Below are positions 1-7,338 of a stretch of DNA of 14,107 nt, one piece after another; positions within the stretch are counted from its first letter, which is position 1, and the number at the start of each line of letters is the position of its first letter. The notes below the pieces were generated by a model that searched no databases, was not told the origin of the DNA, and saw nothing but the letters and a program-made list of their open reading frames with translations. The stretch lies in the NCBI GenBank assembly GCA_018432565.1, contig JAHDSS010000375.1, positions 1 to 14,107 on the forward strand. The letters are read 5' to 3'. Origin of the DNA: Kiritimatiellia bacterium (GTDB lineage Bacteria; Verrucomicrobiota; Kiritimatiellia; CAIQIC01; Lenti-01). The position numbers and the translations under genes are program-made.

Positions 1-4
1 CACC

Positions 5-31
5 GGGGTCAGACCGTAACTATTCACTTTG
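5..31 (-). repeat. Degenerate RAYT/REP-like repeat, copy A
   Basis: On the minus strand this reads CAAAGTGAATAGTTACGGTC followed by TGACCCC. It aligns well with the tail of the repeat next to the superoxide dismutase gene (minus strand of 11439-11466, which reads GCAAAAGTAAATAGTATAG and then ACTTCACCC). It begins 5 bases after the TAA of the ABC permease gene. I infer a solo, decayed copy of the repeat family mobilised by the transposase at 10373-11416. It may be cut by the window edge on the left. Confidence 0.6.
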
Positions 32-36
32 CCGGG

Positions 37-855
37 TTAATACACTTCGCGGCGAAGACCGCGGACGGCCAGTGCGTAGCCGGCCCACATCAGCAGCAGC
101 CAGATGACCGTGCCATACAGCGGCACCCAGACGCCCCAGTCAGTGAAGGTCACCACGGCTCCGCTGCCGCGCATCGCCAGCCAGATCTGCGGCGCCATCG
201 GATGATGCAGGAAAAACCCGCAGAACACCGCCCGCAACTGGCCCGGCGTCGGTTGGTTCCCGCTTTCCAGCAGCCCCAGCGTCAGGCCCCCGATCATCGG
301 CAGCGCCAGGCACCATAGAAACAACAGCGCCCCCGATGCCAGATAGGCGCTGAGCGACCGCCCGAACAGCCCCGACAGCCCCAGGGCCAGCGAACACAGC
401 GTCAGCCCCGCCAGCAGGTTCAGCCCGAAGCATGCCAGCGGCACCCACGTCTCCATCCCGCCCCACAACGTCGCCGCCAGCACGAACGGCAGCGTCAGCA
501 CGCCCAGCCACAGGGTGAACGCCCAGGCCCCCAGCAGCTTGCCGCGCGCGATCGCCCCCGGTCCCAGCGGCGAATTCACCAGCGCCGCATAGGTCCGCTG
601 CTCGCGCTCCTGCGAAATCCGCTGCGCCGCCGCCAGCGGCGACAGAATCACCAGCAGCCCCGCCTGGCAGAATATCGCGCACATCGCCACCATCATGCCG
701 ACCTCGCCCGGGTCCACCGCCTCCCGCCCCTTCAGGCTGGTCGCCATCGCCAGCATCACGATCAGCAGCGGCATCGTCAGAAAAAACAGCGGCATGCCCC
801 ACAGCCGGCGCTCCCGCACCCGCACCCGCAGATCCAGCCAGAACAGCGCGTTCAT
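37..855 (-). CDS. ABC-2 type transporter permease
   Basis: This is the membrane subunit of a two-component ABC-2 transporter, 272 aa. About six hydrophobic segments are visible (roughly residues 21-40, 53-75, 108-130, 139-163, 168-195 and 243-264). Between TM2 and TM3 lies the usual coupling segment, QEREQRTYAALVNSPL followed by a GK pair. The ATG at 855 was chosen over a GTG at 858 because it forms a TGATG stop/start overlap with the upstream ATPase gene and has GGAGGAG about 7 bases before it. The overlap implies translational coupling with that ATPase, its obvious partner. The substrate cannot be deduced; the family covers drug, lipid, polysaccharide and gliding-related exporters. A repeat remnant follows the stop codon at once. 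Confidence 0.9.
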   Translation of the reverse strand: MNALFWLDLRVRVRERRLWGMPLFFLTMPLLIVMLAMATSLKGREAVDPGEVGMMVAMCAIFCQAGLLVILSPLAAAQRISQEREQRTYAALVNSPLGPGAIARGKLLGAWAFTLWLGVLTLPFVLAATLWGGMETWVPLACFGLNLLAGLTLCSLALGLSGLFGRSLSAYLASGALLFLWCLALPMIGGLTLGLLESGNQPTPGQLRAVFCGFFLHHPMAPQIWLAMRGSGAVVTFTDWGVWVPLYGTVIWLLLMWAGYALAVRGLRREVY

Positions 856-1811
856 CACGACTCTCCTCCGTTCAGCACCCGCAGCACCACGTCCGCCAGT
901 CCGGTATCCAGCCGGCGGAAATCCATCACCCGGCCTCCCGCCCGCACCACCGCCTCCAGTCCCCGCGACGCCGCCTCTTCGTCATCCGCCGCGAATTCCA
1001 CCCCGCCCTCGATTTCGACGACGGTCCGTCCCGCGCCTTCCAGCGCCGCCCGCGCGCCCGCCGGATCCGCGCAGAGAATCCGCCAGCGGCTGCCCCCCAG
1101 CCCCGCCTTCAGCTCCCGCCGGTCGAAAAACGTCCGCCCCGGCGCCACCTCTACCCAACGCCCTTCGTTCATGATCCCGAACCGGTCCGCCAGTTCTTCG
1201 AGCTCCGGCAGGATGTGCGACGAAATCACCACCGTGCGCCCGATGCCCGACAACCCCCGCACGATCTCCAGCAGCTCCGCCCGGGCCCGCACATCCAGCC
1301 CCGCCGCCGGCTCGTCCAGCAGCAGCAGCGGCGCATCCAGCAGCAGCATCCGCCCCAGCGCCAGCCGCCGCTGCCAGCCCGCCGACAGCGATTCCACCTC
1401 CGACTCCATCCACGGCCCCAGCCCGAGCATGTCCACCGCCGCCGCCATCTGCTGCGCCAGTTTCGCGCCCTCCAGCCGGTGGACCTTCGCAAAGAACTGA
1501 AGATATTCCCGGCAGCTGATGTCCGTATACACCCCCAGCGGATCCGGCATCAGCCCGATCCAGCGCGCCGCCTCCGACGGTTTTCCCGTCAGATCCCGGT
1601 CCTCCATCATGACGCGCCCCCGCTCCGGCCGCAGCAGCCCCGCCACCAGCTTTAGCAACGTGGATTTGCCCGCCCCGTTCGGCCCCACCAGCCCGAACAC
1701 CTCCCCCGCCTTCACCTCCAGCGACAGGGATTTAACCGCCTCCACCCCGTTGGGATAGCGCTTGCTCAATCCCTCCAGCCGCACCACCGCCTGCGCATTC
1801 GTTTGATTCAT
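855..1811 (-). CDS. ABC transporter ATP-binding protein (ABC-2 partner, divergent signature)
   Basis: Cytoplasmic ATPase subunit of 318 aa. Visible motifs: Walker A GPNGAGKST (43-51), signature LSAGWQRR (142-149), Walker B LLLLDEP (162-168), D-loop AGLD (170-173) and H-loop SSH (197-199). Two motifs depart from consensus: the signature has LSAGW instead of LSGGQ, and where the Q-loop glutamine is expected the sequence reads GLMPDP. The rest fits the ABC-2 ATPase type with an accessory C-terminal region (about 235-318) that may serve in dimerisation. The start at 1811 overlaps the TGA of the upstream 624-aa gene as ATGA. An in-frame start at 1898 was rejected because it lies deep in that gene and adds no conserved sequence. 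Function as an ATPase is very likely; the transported substrate is unknown. Confidence 0.92.
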   Translation of the reverse strand: MNQTNAQAVVRLEGLSKRYPNGVEAVKSLSLEVKAGEVFGLVGPNGAGKSTLLKLVAGLLRPERGRVMMEDRDLTGKPSEAARWIGLMPDPLGVYTDISCREYLQFFAKVHRLEGAKLAQQMAAAVDMLGLGPWMESEVESLSAGWQRRLALGRMLLLDAPLLLLDEPAAGLDVRARAELLEIVRGLSGIGRTVVISSHILPELEELADRFGIMNEGRWVEVAPGRTFFDRRELKAGLGGSRWRILCADPAGARAALEGAGRTVVEIEGGVEFAADDEEAASRGLEAVVRAGGRVMDFRRLDTGLADVVLRVLNGGES

Positions 1812-3682
1812 GGCCACTGCTCCACCCAGACCGTACGCCCCTGCAACCGCCAGCCGTCCCCGGCCGGGAACACCCGCGGCGCCGTGTTCTTCTTCCACGC
1901 CACCACCACCCAGTCATGCCGGGGCGGCAGGCTCTCCTCCGGCGGATGATGATGCTCCGGATTCCGGCACGGCTCGCGCCAATACCAATCCTGGAATCCA
2001 TCGCTCAATTTATCCGGCAATCCCGGCAGGCGGTTCCATTTCATTGTTCCTGCCGCCAGCGGATCCCGCCGCTCCCCGGCCTTCATTGGCCCGAGATCCC
2101 GCCACCGCCCTTCCGCCAGCACATACACGCCATCCATATCCTCCGCAGCCGCCACCCGGCGTCCCGGCGAGTCCACATCGCCATCCTCCACCAGCACCGG
2201 CATCTGCGCCGGCTCGAACCAGCCCGCCTCCAGTTCCAGCGTCATGCCGGAGGGTTGCCGCGGCAGTTTCAAGCGCCGTTCGCGGGCATCGCGCAGCTCA
2301 TCCAGCCGGGCCCACCAGCCATCCAGGGCGACGGACCGTTCTTCCACCCGGACCGCGTCCGGCGGCATCCCCCACTCCGGCCGACCCGGCTCAAAGGTCA
2401 TGGCCGACGCCACGGCCCGGCAGTGCATCTCCGGCCACCCCGCCATGATCAGGCGGTATTCCGTCACATCCGCCCGCGCCTGGCGGTCCAGCAGCAGCCT
2501 GCCGCCGCCCCACAGCGCCAGCGCGCACAGCCCGGCCCAGCCCGGCAGCGCCCACCAGACCGCCACCCGCCGCTCGCCCTTGTGACGGATGAACACCACG
2601 GCCAGAATCGCCACCACGCCGCCCGCAAACACCAGCCAGCCCGCCCACGTCCACGTGACAAACGCATCCAGATCCCGCGCAAACAGGTTGGCCTCGTTTT
2701 CGAATACGCTTTTCTCGAACTCCCCGCAGCCCTCGTTGTCTTCCTTCATGATCCGCACGCGTTTCAGGGGCCGCAGACTGCGGCGGCCGTCCGAGGCCAT
2801 GCTGTGCGGCCGGGCAGCCCCCAGCACCGCCCGCCCGTCTTGGCCGGTTCCCACCGCTTCCTGGATCCGCTCCACCACCCCCGTCTCCCCCGTGATCCGC
2901 ACCCCGCTCAGCAGCAGCCGCCGCAGCAGCGCCTCGCGTCCCTCCAGTTTCTCCCGGAGCGCCTCGGTAACCCAGACCGCCTGCACCTGGGCATAGGCCT
3001 CCAGCGCGTCCGGCAGATCCCCCACCCGGTCCACCGTTCCGCTGTGCTCCGTCACCTGCTTCAGTGTTTCATCGTTCTCCTCCATTCCCACCAGCGTGCG
3101 CCGCGTCTCCGACACCCGACGCGCCGGCAGCCGCCCCCGGCACACCTCGCGCCCCGCCGCGTCCCGCACCTCGTAGCCGCCAAACAGCGCCGCCGGCCGC
3201 CGGATCCGCCACGTCGCCGGCGACCGGCACGACCGCGGACGCACCACCGGCACGCGCACCGGAAACTCCGCCGCTGCTGACCAGGTTTCCTCCGCCACCA
3301 TCCGCCCGACCTCGGCGCCCGGCAGGACATCCGGAACAAAATTCGCGGGCAACCGGTCGGACTCCGGCCAGTTCATCTGGTCCGGATGCACCACCGCATG
3401 CCACAGGTGCACCGTGAGGGGACCGTCCGGACGGTCTTTCCCCGGCACCGGCGTCAGCACCAGTTCTCCGTCATAGCCCCGGTTCCATTCCAGAAAGGTT
3501 TCCGGATGAGACCCCATGGTCATCCGTTCCCTTTCCACGACCCAGCCCGGACGGAACTCCGCCGCCAGCGCCGCGTCCGGCCGCGGCGTTTCCCAGTCCG
3601 CCCACGGCGCGCCCTGCGTCCCCTGCACCGCCGCCGCGCCCGCCAGCGCCGCCGCCAGCCAATATCTTCCCGCTGTCTTCAT
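1808..3682 (-). CDS. Exported two-TM protein, putative accessory subunit of the ABC-2 cassette
   Basis: A 624-aa protein I do not recognise as a named family. Residues 1-24 look like a signal peptide (KTAGR, then an Ala-rich core ending near GTQG-A). Two close hydrophobic segments follow at about 345-365 and 374-395, joined by a short basic loop (RHKGERR). This predicts both large flanks (25-343 and 400-624) outside the membrane and only the loop inside. Residues 222-265 (LPDALEAYAQVQAVWVT, then a helix and an SGVRITG strand) faintly resemble the amidotransferase-like fold of GldG-type accessory proteins in PVC ABC-2 operons; this is a weak inference. Its stop overlaps the ATPase start by four bases, so the three genes are probably one unit. 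The likely ribosome site GAAGG, 8 bases before the ATG, lies inside repeat copy B. Confidence 0.8.
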   Translation of the reverse strand: MKTAGRYWLAAALAGAAAVQGTQGAPWADWETPRPDAALAAEFRPGWVVERERMTMGSHPETFLEWNRGYDGELVLTPVPGKDRPDGPLTVHLWHAVVHPDQMNWPESDRLPANFVPDVLPGAEVGRMVAEETWSAAAEFPVRVPVVRPRSCRSPATWRIRRPAALFGGYEVRDAAGREVCRGRLPARRVSETRRTLVGMEENDETLKQVTEHSGTVDRVGDLPDALEAYAQVQAVWVTEALREKLEGREALLRRLLLSGVRITGETGVVERIQEAVGTGQDGRAVLGAARPHSMASDGRRSLRPLKRVRIMKEDNEGCGEFEKSVFENEANLFARDLDAFVTWTWAGWLVFAGGVVAILAVVFIRHKGERRVAVWWALPGWAGLCALALWGGGRLLLDRQARADVTEYRLIMAGWPEMHCRAVASAMTFEPGRPEWGMPPDAVRVEERSVALDGWWARLDELRDARERRLKLPRQPSGMTLELEAGWFEPAQMPVLVEDGDVDSPGRRVAAAEDMDGVYVLAEGRWRDLGPMKAGERRDPLAAGTMKWNRLPGLPDKLSDGFQDWYWREPCRNPEHHHPPEESLPPRHDWVVVAWKKNTAPRVFPAGDGWRLQGRTVWVEQWP

Positions 3683-3683
3683 A

Positions 3684-3727
3684 GGTCAGACCTTCACTTT
3701 CATCGGGGTCAGCCCTTAAATGTTAAA
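3684..3727 (-). repeat. Degenerate RAYT/REP-like repeat, copy B
   Basis: The 46-base gap between the DppF-like gene and the 624-aa gene is filled by this element. On the minus strand it begins right after the DppF stop with TTTAACATTTAAGGGCTGAC and ends with GTGAAGGTCTGACC. The GTGAAGGTCTGACC part resembles the arm GGGTGAAGTCTATAC of the hairpins flanking the transposase, and GGGCTGACCCC/GGTCTGACC resemble copy A. It carries the only plausible Shine-Dalgarno sequence for the downstream gene. Confidence 0.5.
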
Positions 3728-3728
3728 T

Positions 3729-4718
3729 CTAGCCCGGCGTCTCCGGATACAAATGGCACCACACGCGGTGACCTTCGACATCGCGCGCCGCCGGCGCCTC
3801 CCGGCGGCAAACCGGCATCGCTCGGGGACAGCGCGGATGAAACCGGCAGCCCGGCGGCGGATTGGCCGCGGACGGCGGTTCGCCGCCCAGGGCCTTGCGC
3901 CCGCGCGGCGTCCCCGGCACCGGCACCGCCGCCACCAGCGCCTGCGCATAGGGATGCTTCGGCGCCGCCACCATCGAATCCGCCGGCCCGATCTCCGCCA
4001 GACAGCCCAGATACATCACCGCGATCCGGTGCGACACATGCTGGAGCACGCTCAAGTCGTGCCCGATCATCAGATAGGCCAGCCCGTGCCGCCGCCGCAG
4101 ATCCATCAGCAGATTGATCACCTGCGCCTGCACGCTCACGTCCAGCGCGCTGACCACTTCGTCGCACACCACCAGGTCCGGTTCCAGTGCCACGGCCCGG
4201 GCGATGCAGATCCGCTGCCGCTGCCCCCCCGAGAACTCAAACGGATACTTCCACAGCGCCGATTCATCCAGCCCCACTTCCTTCAGCAGCCGCGTCGCCG
4301 CCGCCTCCCGCTTTTCCCCCTTCAGCAGGCGATGCTCCGCCAGTCCCTCCGTCAGCAGGTCGCCGATGGTCATCCGCGGATTCAGCGCCGCCATCGGGTC
4401 CTGGAACACCATCTGGATGCGCCGCCGCTGATCCTTGGCGAGGGGCCTGCGCACCGCCGGCGCAAACAGCGTCCGCCCCGCCAGCCTCACGTCGCCCGCC
4501 GTCGGCCGCTCCAGCCCCGCCACCACGCGCCCGAGCGTCGTCTTGCCGCAGCCCGATTCCCCCGCCAGCCCCAGCGTCTCGCCCCGCCGGATTTCCAGCG
4601 AGACCCCGTCCACCGCATGCACCTGCCCCCGCACCCGCGCCATCACGCCGCGCCGGATCGGAAAATGCACCGTCACGCGATCCAACTCGATCCAGGGGAC
4701 TGCCGGTGCCGATGTCAC
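3729..4718 (-). CDS. Oligopeptide/dipeptide ABC transporter ATP-binding protein (DppF/OppF type)
   Basis: A 329-aa cytoplasmic ATPase of peptide/nickel importers. Motifs: Walker A GESGCGKTT (53-61), Q-loop VFQDP (104-108), signature FSGGQRQR (162-169), Walker B LVVCDE (182-187) followed by VVSALDVSVQAQV, and H-loop GHD (219-221). The C-terminal region holds HPYAQALVAAVP (255-266) and four cysteines at 291, 297, 304 and 321 (CRFHPRCPRAMPVC, then WCHL), the classic oligo_HPY tail; in some Opp/Dpp ATPases these cysteines bind an Fe-S cluster. The start is GTG at 4718 with AAGGTG five bases upstream. It follows the patatin gene by 19 bases, so co-transcription is likely. No DppD, permease or binding protein lies nearby, so it must work with components encoded elsewhere or be an orphan. 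Confidence 0.93.
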   Translation of the reverse strand: MTSAPAVPWIELDRVTVHFPIRRGVMARVRGQVHAVDGVSLEIRRGETLGLAGESGCGKTTLGRVVAGLERPTAGDVRLAGRTLFAPAVRRPLAKDQRRRIQMVFQDPMAALNPRMTIGDLLTEGLAEHRLLKGEKREAAATRLLKEVGLDESALWKYPFEFSGGQRQRICIARAVALEPDLVVCDEVVSALDVSVQAQVINLLMDLRRRHGLAYLMIGHDLSVLQHVSHRIAVMYLGCLAEIGPADSMVAAPKHPYAQALVAAVPVPGTPRGRKALGGEPPSAANPPPGCRFHPRCPRAMPVCRREAPAARDVEGHRVWCHLYPETPG

Positions 4719-4737
4719 CCGGACACCTTAGCGGCTT

Positions 4738-5619
4738 TCACGCCGAAAGGAAACCGCGCAATTCGTCCAGCCGCGCCGCCGCATCGGCCAGGCCGTTTTG
4801 ATACAGCCGTTCCAGTTCCTCCCGGTTCTGGCTGTAGCGCCCCACGGCCAGCGGGTGCGACGGCCGAATCACCCGCACGCGCCCCGCGGCCTCCTCCGCC
4901 GCCAGTTCGTCCAGCGCGCGGTTATACGTCTCGTGCTGGCGCGCCACCGCGTCGGCCAGCGCCGGAAACCGCCGGTACTTCCACCGGATCGCCGCGCGCA
5001 CCGCCGACCCCGGCGCCCGCTTGCGGAATCCCCGGTTGCGCGTCAGCACCACCACCCGCCGCGAAAATCCGTCCGCCGCCGCCTGCCGGAACGGAATGGG
5101 CGCGGCAATGCCCCCGTCCAGGTACAGCCGCCCCTTCACCCGCGCCATCCGCCCCACCATCGGCAGCGACGCGCTCGCGATCAGCGCCTCCGCCAACGGC
5201 GCGTCGTCCTTGTCGAAAAACACCGCCCGCCCCGTCGCGCAGTCCGTCGCCCCCACCCGGAACCGCACCGGCGACGCCGCAAACGCCTCGAAATCAAACG
5301 GAATGTGATCCGGCAGTTCCCGGTAAATGAAATCCATGCCGAACGGATTGCCTCCGCGCAGCCAGTTCCGCCACGAAAAATAGCGCCGGTCCCCCGCAAA
5401 ACGCGTAAAGATCTCCCGGTTGCGGCCGGCCTGCCCCGCCACATACGACGCCGCGTTGCTGATCCCCGCCGACACCCCGATCACATAGGGAAACCGGAGC
5501 CCCGCCTGCAGAAACCCATCCATCACCCCCGACGCATACTGCCCGCGCATGCCGCCCCCCTCCAGCACCAGCGCCGCGTCCGGCCTCATGCGGTACCCCG
5601 CCGCCACCGCCGGGCTCAC
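4738..5619 (-). CDS. Patatin-like phospholipase (YjjU-like)
   Basis: A 293-aa lipid acyl hydrolase of the patatin family. The oxyanion-hole loop is EGGGMRGQ (20-27), the nucleophile elbow is GVSAG (48-52, Ser50) and the catalytic Asp is in LDGG (167-170, Asp168), giving a complete Ser-Asp dyad. These are the marks of the bacterial YjjU-like branch. There is no signal peptide, so it acts in the cytoplasm or on the inner membrane face; the substrate is presumably phospholipid or lysolipid. The GTG start at 5619 overlaps the TGA of the upstream gene as GTGA, so translation is probably coupled. A later ATG at residue 11 is an alternative start that would keep all motifs. Confidence 0.88.
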   Translation of the reverse strand: MSPAVAAGYRMRPDAALVLEGGGMRGQYASGVMDGFLQAGLRFPYVIGVSAGISNAASYVAGQAGRNREIFTRFAGDRRYFSWRNWLRGGNPFGMDFIYRELPDHIPFDFEAFAASPVRFRVGATDCATGRAVFFDKDDAPLAEALIASASLPMVGRMARVKGRLYLDGGIAAPIPFRQAAADGFSRRVVVLTRNRGFRKRAPGSAVRAAIRWKYRRFPALADAVARQHETYNRALDELAAEEAAGRVRVIRPSHPLAVGRYSQNREELERLYQNGLADAAARLDELRGFLSA

Positions 5620-6257
5620 AGCTCGTTCACAAAGCCGCCCGACTTGCCTTCCTCCCGGACAAATCCGTTGCGGAGAAAATACTTCGGCTGCGCCGGATGC
5701 CGCGCCACCGCGTGGAACCGCTTGATTCCCTGCTCCTTGAAATACATCCGCTTCGTCTTGTACAGATACCGCCCCGCCTTGTAGTCGCGGTATTCCGCAA
5801 TCATGAAATCAATCAGGATGTCCGCGTCCGGCCCTTTCTGGCGGTAGGAAAACAACCCCACCGGCAGCATGTTGCGAAACAGAATGCTCGTCTGCGCATC
5901 CACCAGCTCCTCGAACGTCAGCCCCGGCGAGTGCCTCATCAATTCCTGCTCGTGAAACAGGAAAAAACGCTGCAGGTAATCCTTCCCGATCGTCGAAGCC
6001 GGCGCCAGGTCGAAATACGCGTAGTAGCGCATCATCTGCAGGAGAATCCAGATGTCCACCCCGGCAATCATCAGGTTCATCACCACCACCGGCCACGCCT
6101 GGATCAGCCAGCCGTACAGCGCGAACAGCAGCGCCCCCGCCAGATTGATCTGACGCAGGCGGTACACGTTCGTCATCAGCATCGAAACCAGAATGATCAG
6201 CGACGCCGCATAGCCGATGCCTTCCAGTCCCCATTTCACAATCCACGTCGAATCCAT
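5616..6257 (-). CDS. Membrane protein with YgjV-like N-terminus and GNAT-like C-terminus
   Basis: A 213-aa protein. Residues about 8-77 form three hydrophobic helices (GYAASLIILVSMLM, LAGALLFALYGWLI, VVVMNLMIAGVDIWILLQ) in the style of YgjV/SWEET-like small membrane proteins. The rest is soluble: a linker, then RNMLPVGLFSY, FMIAEYRDYKAGRYLY and YFKEQGIKRFHAVA ending with YFLRNGF, which matches the order of strands and helices at the acetyl-CoA site of GNAT acetyltransferases. The acetyltransferase call is inference. The ATG at 6257 was chosen because GAAGGG lies six bases before it; an ATG at 6263 directly abuts that site and is less likely. First gene of the group continuing into the patatin and DppF genes. 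Confidence 0.7.
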   Translation of the reverse strand: MDSTWIVKWGLEGIGYAASLIILVSMLMTNVYRLRQINLAGALLFALYGWLIQAWPVVVMNLMIAGVDIWILLQMMRYYAYFDLAPASTIGKDYLQRFFLFHEQELMRHSPGLTFEELVDAQTSILFRNMLPVGLFSYRQKGPDADILIDFMIAEYRDYKAGRYLYKTKRMYFKEQGIKRFHAVARHPAQPKYFLRNGFVREEGKSGGFVNEL

Positions 6258-6300
6258 GATCATCCCTTCAACCGCCCGGCCACCGCCGGACAACGCCAAC

Positions 6301-6330
6301 ACTATAGCCTCCCCCGCCCGCCCCCGTCAA
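6301..6330 (-). promoter_or_regulatory. Putative sigma-70 promoter for the 6257-3729 gene group
   Basis: On the minus strand TTGACG (6330-6325) and TATAGT (6306-6301) are separated by 18 bases. The spacer is almost pure G (GGGGCGGGCGGGGGAGGC). Transcription would start near 6294, leaving a short leader with a good ribosome site before the ATG at 6257. The site lies in the gap after fmt. Confidence 0.5.
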
Positions 6331-6360
6331 AACCTATGCCCCCCCCGTTGGCATCCTCTG

Positions 6361-7305
6361 TCACTCCAGCTTCATCCCCGCCGCCAGGCGGTGCCCGCAC
6401 AAAAACGCCGCCCCCGGCATCACCTTCTTCCCCGCCGGCTGCACCGCCGTCAACCGCACCGCCCCCTCTCCCGCCGCCACCACCGGCCCCTCCCCCTTCG
6501 CCTCGATCACCTCCCCCGGCGCCGCGCCCTCGCGCCCCGCCTCCACGGTCATCCCGTGAATCTTCAGCAACTCCCCGCCCGGCAGAAATGCATACGCCCC
6601 CGGCCACGGCGAAAACCCCCGCCACCGGTTCCGGATCTCGTCCGCGGGCCGGCGCCAGTCCACCCGCCCGTCCTCCTTCGTCAGCTTCCGCGCAAACGTC
6701 GCTTCCGACTCCGTCTGCGGCACCCCCTGGGTCCGCCCCTCCCGGAACCCGTCCAGCACCCGCCCCAGCAGGTCCGCCCCCTTCGCCGCCAGTTTCGGCT
6801 CCAGGGTCGCCGCCGTCTCTTCCGGCCCGATCGCCATGCGCTCCTGCGCCAGCACATCCCCCGCATCCATCTTCGGCGTCACGTACAGCACGCTCACGCC
6901 GGTCTCCCGTTCGCCGTTCGCCAGCGCCCACTGGATCGGACTCGCCCCCCGGTACTTCGGCAGCAGCGACGGATGTACATTCACCGTCCCCAGCCGCGGC
7001 ACCGCCAGCAGGTCCTCCTTCAGGAACTGCCCGAAACACGCCACCACGATCACATCCGGCGCCCGCTCCGCCATCTGCGCCACGAACGACGGATCGCCCG
7101 CCCGCTCCGGCGTCCAGACCGGCAGCCCCCGCGATTCCGCCAGCCGCTTCAGCTCGCACGGCGCGCAGCGCAGCCCCCGCCCCGCCGCACGATCCGGCTG
7201 CGTCACCACCCCGGCCAGCTCATCCTTCCCCTCCCGCAGAATCCCCTCCAGCAGCGGACACGCCAGCGCCCCCGATCCCATCAGGACCACCTTCAGCCGC
7301 GGCAT
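6361..7305 (-). CDS. fmt: Methionyl-tRNA formyltransferase
   Basis: A 314-aa cytoplasmic enzyme that formylates Met-tRNA(fMet) with 10-formyl-tetrahydrofolate for translation initiation. The N-terminal Rossmann-like domain (about 1-205) carries the catalytic Asn109 and His111 within NVHPSLLPKYRGASPIQ and Asp147 in MDAGD. The C-terminal OB-like tRNA-binding domain covers about 207-314 (KLTKEDGRVDW, RGFSPWPGAYAF). Length is typical. The ATG at 7305 gives a standard N-terminus (LKVVLMGSGALACPLLEGIL). It starts 33 bases after the stop of the 125-aa gene and is probably co-transcribed with it. The frequent partner def (peptide deformylase) is not next to it here. Confidence 0.96.
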   Translation of the reverse strand: MPRLKVVLMGSGALACPLLEGILREGKDELAGVVTQPDRAAGRGLRCAPCELKRLAESRGLPVWTPERAGDPSFVAQMAERAPDVIVVACFGQFLKEDLLAVPRLGTVNVHPSLLPKYRGASPIQWALANGERETGVSVLYVTPKMDAGDVLAQERMAIGPEETAATLEPKLAAKGADLLGRVLDGFREGRTQGVPQTESEATFARKLTKEDGRVDWRRPADEIRNRWRGFSPWPGAYAFLPGGELLKIHGMTVEAGREGAAPGEVIEAKGEGPVVAAGEGAVRLTAVQPAGKKVMPGAAFLCGHRLAAGMKLE

Positions 7306-7338
7306 GTGTTCCGCCTTTCGGAAACCCGTCCGCCTTCC

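Noticed and set aside
1812..1898. Upstream in-frame start for the ABC-2 ATPase
   Set aside because: It lies inside the 624-aa gene and adds no conserved residues, whereas the ATG at 1811 gives a typical ATGA coupling.
3720..5330. A 536-codon plus-strand open frame over the DppF and patatin genes
   Set aside because: Low-complexity Arg/Pro/His composition and full overlap with two well-supported genes.
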